Shown: positions 57,478 to 64,000 of the stretch, one piece after another
Layout of the letters: each line of letters starts with the position of its first letter
Position numbering within the stretch: position 1 is the stretch's first letter
Assembly (NCBI GenBank): GCA_029582265.1
Contig: CM055816.1
Location: 7,440,047-7,504,046, forward strand
DNA: 64,000 nt
Direction: 5' to 3'
Source of the DNA: Zoroaster sp. YZ-2022
Taxonomy: Eukaryota; Echinodermata; Asteroidea; Forcipulatida; Zoroasteridae
The notes under the pieces: model-generated
What the model saw: only the letters and a program-made list of their open reading frames with translations
What the model was told of the DNA's origin: nothing
The model's database searches: none
Program-made: the position numbers and the translations under genes

Positions 57478-59160
57478 CTGGATACCAAATACTGACTCCA
57501 TGGTTAACCCGGACTCTCTGGTCTGTCTTAAAGTAAAGTAGAGGATGGTATCAAATATCCTTTACATATTCTTTAAATGTACTTTTAATTCAAATGAAAA
57601 GTATACAAATTAGAAACTATCATTCTGCTGTCCACTGTGAATAAAGATCTATAAAACTACTATCAGCTCATATTATTGTTTCTAGTTATTTATAACTATT
57701 TTAATCTAAATGCAATTCACAAGTTAATTATAACCTTATATATATAGTTTTATGTACCCCAATTAAATGGCACTTTTGTGAGTGGACTAAAAGTTTAACA
57801 GTAAATTCTTTTTCTAAAACTCTTAACCCATATCCGATCTCGTGATAACCCAATATATAGCTACAAGCGGACCTACGTGTTTTTCCGTCCATGTTTTGTC
57901 CAATTCAATTTACTCGTTTTTCGATGACTGTATTTCATGATTATAGATATAAATTAGACAAGTCTGACATCATAATAAAGTGCCGTTCTCCTTTTTCCCA
58001 TCAGTAGTGTCTGTGTCAGTGATTGTAATATTCTCTAAATAAGGAATCTTTCGATTGTGTGCAAAAACAATGTATCTCTGTTAGGGGGGCATAGTCTTTT
58101 GTGTGTTTACAGGGTTTTGGCGGATTGGGTTTGTTCAAATAAAATAAAAAATTGATTACAAAAATTGATCAGCAAACACAAACTTTTATTCTTACATTCG
58201 TTATTAATAAAATTCTATTAGTTGTTGGGGAATAATATTTGACTATTCTTTAAAATGATATCACCTCGAACAGAAAAATTTGAAAGGATGTTTGATACCA
58301 TCATCAACTGTAATTATGTAAATACCAACTTCATATCAAGTAATCTTTTAGACATAAATTTCTTAATTTTCAAAACTATAGATTTAAATCCCTGATCCTA
58401 ATTCCAAATTACTGAGTTCACTTTTATTCAAAAGGTATAATAGATAAATAGACACAATATAGACAAAGAAAATTTGTATATGTTAAGGGACATCTGAACC
58501 GTCTATAATATTTCAGGTCAGTTTTTACATATAAAGCTACTTTGTACAACCACATAAAACGTGTCCGTTAATTGTGTGATCCCCTACTGCCGTTACCCAG
58601 GTTGTTTGCATCTGACCGGGGCTGATCCTGCTACTCGGCAGAAAAAGTTTTGGGCCCCTGACCTGGCCCCTGAGCAATAGATAATTGGCATAGTGGACGC
58701 CCACCAACGAGGGGCTGGTTAGCTCGTTGGTAACAAGTTGGTAGAACAAGTTAATTAGTTATGGTTTGTTCCAAACATATAATTCAGAAAATGCCGTCCA
58801 ATTGTCCCAAAAAAGATAGCCTGGGATGTACAGTGTACATATTTAATAATTGTTGCCTGGCGTGATGGGGTCCATGGCGTTTTGTCACCGGGGGATGGCA
58901 CCGAGGCGAAGCCAGGTGCCATCGGGCCCGATCTGCTCATGGACCCATCCCGGCTTCTTACCATTATTTATTAGATTCGTTACCGAAGAAATCTTCCAGT
59001 AAACTGTCTAAATCTGTAACTGGAAGTGTCTGGAAGTTGCTGTCATCTCGTCCGTTTCGTTTTCAGTATTCGGGAAATATTCGTACTGCATAAAGCGAAC
59101 AAATTCACACCAGACTGAAGCTGGCCCAAACGGGCCCCAAAAGCCCCGGGGGGCCGGTTC
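57478..59160. other. Non-coding stretch, paralogous to 6060-7060, plus unassigned end
   Basis: 57560-58800 matches 6080-7060. It is interrupted at about 57829-58128 by a 300-bp segment not in the 6.3-kb copy, whose ends aacccatatccg and cggattgggtt are roughly inverse, so probably another DNA element. The tRNA-like head is truncated near 58708. 58850-59160 is a more GC-rich piece with no recognised product before the gap. Confidence 0.5.
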
Positions 59161-59660
59161 NNNNNNNNNNNNNNNNNNNNNNNNNNNNNNNNNNNNNNNN
59201 NNNNNNNNNNNNNNNNNNNNNNNNNNNNNNNNNNNNNNNNNNNNNNNNNNNNNNNNNNNNNNNNNNNNNNNNNNNNNNNNNNNNNNNNNNNNNNNNNNNN
59301 NNNNNNNNNNNNNNNNNNNNNNNNNNNNNNNNNNNNNNNNNNNNNNNNNNNNNNNNNNNNNNNNNNNNNNNNNNNNNNNNNNNNNNNNNNNNNNNNNNNN
59401 NNNNNNNNNNNNNNNNNNNNNNNNNNNNNNNNNNNNNNNNNNNNNNNNNNNNNNNNNNNNNNNNNNNNNNNNNNNNNNNNNNNNNNNNNNNNNNNNNNNN
59501 NNNNNNNNNNNNNNNNNNNNNNNNNNNNNNNNNNNNNNNNNNNNNNNNNNNNNNNNNNNNNNNNNNNNNNNNNNNNNNNNNNNNNNNNNNNNNNNNNNNN
59601 NNNNNNNNNNNNNNNNNNNNNNNNNNNNNNNNNNNNNNNNNNNNNNNNNNNNNNNNNNNN
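59161..59660. other. Assembly gap (500 N)
   Basis: A 500-N placeholder. The TTAA-type MITE related to 40245-40530 emerges from its right side, so the gap falls at the edge of, or inside, a repeat. Confidence 1.
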
Positions 59661-60064
59661 TTTGTAAGATTACTTGAAAGGACAGCAGTTTGCTTGTACA
59701 TGTACTGAAAGGTATGCTAAAGAACAAGAATTTTGTGGGTTAAAAATACATTTTAAATGTTCACAAGAAAATTCTTTCAAACCTTTTCAATTGGTGAACA
59801 CAACATTCATTGTAATGTAAAATACAGCAAGAAATACAGAACATACTTATAATTGGGAATAACTTGCCTCAGACAGGATATATAACCTTCAGAAATATTT
59901 CAAAGGGTTTTGTTTGAGTACCATCATCATTAACATTACACCAAGTAAGTTTTATGTAACTCTGTGAACATTTACGCAGTGTTACTGATTGAGAATAGAC
60001 GGTATACACTGCATTTAGCTTCGAAAAAACTTAACGCTGTTTATTTAAAGTATACATACACATG

Positions 60065-60345
60065 TACATAATAATAATAATAATAATAATGCTGGCAGAC
60101 TTATATAGCTCACGTATCCACCAACTAAAATTGGTGCTCAAGAAACATTCTTTTACATGCATTACACAACACACGGGACCTACGGCTTTAGGTCCCATCC
60201 GGCGACTAAGCAATTATGGTTAAAGTACTTGCTCAAGGACACAAGTGTCAGGACCTGGGTCTGAACTCACACCCTGCTGCTGGCAACACCAGAACTTGAG
60301 TTGGTGCTAGACCGCCGCCCACGACCTCCATTATTCATTAAAGTG
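60065..60345 (-). mobile_element. tRNA-related SINE with gtgtccttgagcaag domain
   Basis: On the minus strand: a tRNA-type head with box B gagttcagaccc, then cacttgtgtccttgagcaag, tttaggtcccgtgtgttgtg-type body words and an (att)n tail (60068-60090 on the plus strand). It shares the gtgtccttgagcaag word with the SINE at 21232. The same insertion is in the T4 unit. Confidence 0.7.
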
Positions 60346-61407
60346 TAACATGTAGACCTATGAACGTTGTTCATTTACAAGGCATATTTTACACTCCCAA
60401 ACATGATCCTCAATTACAGCATAAAGTGAATGTCCAGATTATGATTTAAAAGTTATTCTGCCTTACAGCCAATGCTATAAAAGGTGCTTTTCCTTCTTAG
60501 CCAACTACCCTTGCAACATTAGGCAAACGCCACTCAAACGGGTGGAATGTAAAAAATAATCTTCCCGCTGTCCACAAAAATGGCTACTTGTGGACCGCGA
60601 GTCAAACAAGCAAAAAAACACAGGTCAGCAACCTTTCTCATCCTCCCTGACCTTTTCCGTCAGAGTCCTTGTACGTAACGTTCCGCACCAACCAAGAACT
60701 ACTTAACAGTTTAAACGTTTAACTTAAAATACATCAGAATTAAACGAATTGTTTACCCATAACATTTTGTAAGAGTAAAATGAACATTTTGTTGCCTTAT
60801 AAAACTAACAAACTTTAAATGATCTGAGTAATATTACTCGGACTATTTTGTACATCGTACTCCGATATAGCTACCGACAATAAAATAAACAAAGGATATG
60901 AAACCGACCCATGAGAAGAAGCAAGAAGCCCTGTTGACATTGATAATTACTATTATTGTTTCATCATAAAATTCATATCACTACATTTGTTTGATACCAT
61001 CATCAACTTTACACCAACTTAAGTAAGTTTTATGTAAATCTGAACATTGATGTTTATTAGGAATGACAAAGGTATACACTGCATTTAGCTGAAGAAAGCT
61101 GAAACAATGACTGTTTAGGGCTGTCAATTGTTTTAATATTTAAAAAAATACAAAAAGAAATAAAATCAAATCACTGCCTTGAGTGCCCAGCAGGGTGGAT
61201 ATGTGCGCGCTACAAATCTTTATTATTATTATTAACTCACTGACTTGCCAAATTTAAACCCCAAATACAAGTTTCTAAAGAAGGTGAGGTGTAATTTAGT
61301 TGGCTTTATGCCTTATGGAAAGTTTGTTACAACATTGAGAAATGAAAAATTGTACCATGTGACCAGCAAGATAGATTGCCATTCAACATCATCCAAGTTG
61401 GATGATA

Positions 61408-62021
61408 TTATACAATGTGATATATCTTGACTGAGTACCAGTCAGCTACAGCTAACTGTTTCCCATCTGATATTAATGTGATTCCACGTGGTGTATACAG
61501 ACCCTTAGCAATGCAGCTGATAAATCTACCATTGGGATCATAGTGGTGAATATGACCAGTGTCAGGATCATTGTACATTGCAATGTATAAACCTGATGTG
61601 TCACAGCATACACCTCTGCAGTATTTGACTTGCTCACCATCAATGGTTGGTGTTATGGTGAATAGTGTAGACCCATTGTTATCAATGACAGCCACGTGTT
61701 GTTGACCTCCACCACTGACCACCACTCTGCCACTGTTGTCTACAGCCAAGTAGATGGGATGTGTAGTGACCGGCACGGTTCTTATTAGTCCACCATCAGT
61801 GGACCTGTGCACAGTCACTACCATTCTAGCTTCATACATTCACAAGGATGTTACCATCCTTCTTGGCTGTAACATCTCTGATGCCCACATCAGATCTTAC
61901 CGACCTCATTCAGTGGCACGGTGGTGAACTGAAATGATGTACCATCCTCCTTGTACATCTTGACTTGGTTGGTGGCATGCTACTACTAAGTGATTGTTGA
62001 CACTTGTAATAGCAACTGGAC
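61408..62021 (-). pseudogene. T6 exon 2 (NHL repeats) with compensating small indels
   Basis: Acceptor and stop align with T2 exon 2. The length is 614 nt against 617. From about 61830 to the stop the frame is good: MVVTVHRSTDGGLIRTVPVT, YLAVDNSGRVVVSGGGQQHV, GLYIAMYNDPDTGHIHHYDP, QLAVADWYSVKIYHIV. In the first 190 nt, two bases are missing near 61977 and single bases are added near 61893 and 61832 relative to T2 and T3. The sum is zero, so frame is restored, but roughly 48 codons between are scrambled. Either a real inactivating cluster or residual consensus error next to the poor block. Confidence 0.7.
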
Positions 62022-62648
62022 CTGTATTAGAAAAACAAATAAAAACACATTTTAAGTGAAAACTGCATCATAAATGTCACGTATCAAATGCATGTATCAT
62101 ACATTTCTATTAGTGGATAATTGTTATTTTTGTTTATGTATTCATTTATTCTGAGTGAATACATTTGAATGTGGAAATACATCACACCATCCACTATAGC
62201 CTCATTCTGTAGAATTATATTCTGTAATATGAACTGTGAACAATGCAATTCAAAATCACTATTAATAATACATGTTGTTCCTGATCAATTAAATATTGCA
62301 TGAGCTTTAGACAAAATATTATTTAATTAAATATATTATGCTCATAAAATGAAAATTGATGAAGATTTTGAAGAATTCTTCTTGAATATATATTATTTGT
62401 AAGAGTATTGCAAATATTCTGATTACCAGTATCATATATAATGTTATATATAATGTTTCATAAATTTACTGAAATAATTATTTTTTAGTACATGTACATT
62501 CATTGACTAGAATACTTGTGTTACTTTAAGTGGGTGAATTTAGCATCACTTGTATATATATTCAATATTTTGTTGTACACTTTTGTACTGAATGTCTGCA
62601 GTTGTCAAAACCACATTGTGTATGTATAATAGTGTGTGACACACTTAC

Positions 62649-63942
62649 ATGCTTCCATGTCAATGGTTCTATGGTGTTGACCCGTACTGCTGTAGATTAC
62701 TACTCGTCTGTTGTCAATGTCTGTCACAGCAAGCTGATCATGTTGATGAGCAGCAATACCCCATGCCCCATTGAATTCTGTATGTCCACGTCCGTTCTTG
62801 CCAAACTCATGACTTAGCTCCCACTTGCTGTCTTCCAGCTCCAGCTCACCCAGACTGATATCACCAACCCTCTTACTCTGATTGATCCGCAGATATGAAA
62901 GTCTGCCATCAATCAGAGGAGGGCGGTGACTGGTCAGTGATCTCAAGTCATTACTGATGATGGGATACAGTGACAGGAAGTCACTGTCTGTTGCTGTATT
63001 TGTAACATCATTGGCCGTGTCCAGAGAATGTTGTTTCCTTTGTAGCATCATACCCACTGCTTTCTCATGCTCATCAAATGCTGCCATACGATCCTGTTCA
63101 AGGGTCTTGATGGCATCAATCATCTTATTCTCCTCAGCTGTAACCTTTGCTCTGATCTGATCTGCTGTCTCCTTCACCTCTTTCATGGTTGTTATGACTT
63201 TGTCTCTGAATTCTTGCTTAGCTTGAGATGAAGCTGCCAAAGATTTTTCCAGTTCCTTTAATTCTGTGTGGCAAACTGGCAAGATATCTTTCATTGCCTT
63301 CTTGTATTTCAGAGAAGCTTCTGCAATGTCGATGTACTGATGCTCAGGGTAACGATGGTCCATAACAGTACAGTCTCCACAGATTAAGACTTGACATGTT
63401 TCACAGTAGAATCGATTGATTGCTCCCTTGTGTTTGTGACATGTAGAAGCCTCTTCTGGTCTTGTCACTGTTGCCTTACCCTTACGTATGTCCTCCAGTG
63501 TAGCTACATTGTGATTGGATATTGCTTTGCTTCGCAGATGTATCTTTTTGCAGTTAGAGCAGATATTTTGGGCACAGTCAAGACATCGATGAAGAGCCTC
63601 ATTGCCTCCATCACATAACTCACAGAGTGGCTTGGAGTTACCTGAACAGGCAACCTTCTCTTGTATTGATACCTCATCTACGATCCCAATCAAGTGAAAA
63701 TTGGTTTTGAGTCCCTGAATGCCCGTCGATGGAATGAGAATCTTCTGACGACAAACAGGACAAGGAATGTTTGGAGTGCGTCTGCAGGTTGTGTCCCAGT
63801 ATTCATCTAAACAGGCCTCACAGAAACTATGAGAACAATCCAGTATTTTGGGCTGCTTGTATCGGTCATGGCATATGCCACACTCAAGATGATACCGGCT
63901 TATCTTCTGCAGGGCTCCTAATTCTCCAGTACTGGTAGCCAT
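62649..63942 (-). CDS. T6 exon 1: RING, two B-boxes, coiled coil, first NHL repeat of TRIM-NHL protein
   Basis: Exactly the same length as T2 exon 1 (1294 nt), from ATG 63942 (caaaATGG) to the donor GTAAGT. All eight RING ligands are kept (CGIC, DCSHSFCEACL, CPVC). B-box 1 (PLCELC...HRCLDC...CSNC) and B-box 2 (CHKHK...FYCETC...CGDC...DHRYPEH) are complete; H198 of T2 is Y here, probably not a zinc ligand. The coiled coil and the first NHL repeat (GIAAHQHDQLAVTDIDNRRV) follow. It differs from T2 at scattered residues, with a distinct stretch before the NHL (FGKNGRGHTEFNGAWG against FGREGSECGEFNGATG) shared with T3. Whether a full protein is made depends on the indels in its exon 2. Confidence 0.85.
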
Positions 63943-64000
63943 TTTGTTCTGTTAACAAATTAATAAGAATTCAAAAAGACTGGGTTAATGGTCACTGATG

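Noticed and set aside
58850..59160. Possible exon in the GC-richer segment before the second gap
   Set aside because: No acceptor or donor pair with an open, recognisable frame; it may be another mobile element.

Overview
The window is eukaryotic: split genes with GT-AG junctions and reading-phase continuity, AT-rich introns, TIR DNA transposons, SINEs, solo-LTR-like elements and two 500-N scaffold gaps (2630-3129, 59161-59660). The best guess is an invertebrate deuterostome, probably a cephalochordate (amphioxus). This is inferred from a tandem expansion of RING/B-box/NHL (TRIM) genes, GCC2/GCC3-type cysteine-rich exons, abundant catgtacatgta-type words and very high MITE density. No species marker is present.

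Two gene systems are interleaved on opposite strands. On the plus strand lie scattered short exons of a cysteine-rich extracellular protein with ephrin-receptor-like/GCC2-GCC3 repeats (33-213, 5377-5514, 20961-21139, 24632-24865, 25473-25580, 26930-27110). The last three join in phase. Exons 33-213 and 26930-27110 are near-identical and lie in a duplicated block (about 1-2610 and 26898-29290). On the minus strand lies a tandem series of six TRIM-NHL copies. T1 is a 5' fragment (3130-3379) cut by a gap. T2 (13283-17047) is the only intact two-exon gene (636 aa). T3 is at 34585-37162, T4 at about 41955-44136, T5 at about 50240-52414 and T6 at 61408-63942. The flanks fall into two types: T1/T4/T6 share one kind of upstream or intron sequence, T2/T3/T5 another.

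Region by region: 1-5.5 kb holds a minisatellite, MITEs, T1, a tRNA-like sequence, a 161-bp tandem/inverted repeat and a cysteine-rich exon. 5.5-13.2 kb is non-coding and repeat-bearing, with hAT-like MITEs. 13.3-17 kb is T2, whose intron carries two private insertions. 17-20.9 kb has a 33-bp repeat and a solo-LTR-like element. 21-24.4 kb is a nested SINE, hAT-like element and TTAA-type element. 24.6-29.3 kb has three in-phase cysteine-rich exons and the second copy of the left-end block. 29.3-39.5 kb is a diverged copy of the 8.7-18.5 kb region, including T3. 39.6-55.4 kb is syntenic to the same units but shows pervasive base dropout and homopolymer stretching, most simply a poor consensus rather than biological decay. 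55.4-64 kb is another unit with T6.

Many transposons can be delimited exactly because a paralogous unit in the same window shows the empty site. That is the strongest kind of evidence here. I found no CRISPR array, operon or prokaryotic system. The best candidates for a second look are the TRIM-NHL array interleaved with the cysteine-rich gene, the nested transposon stack, and a SINE flanked by 30-bp direct repeats.
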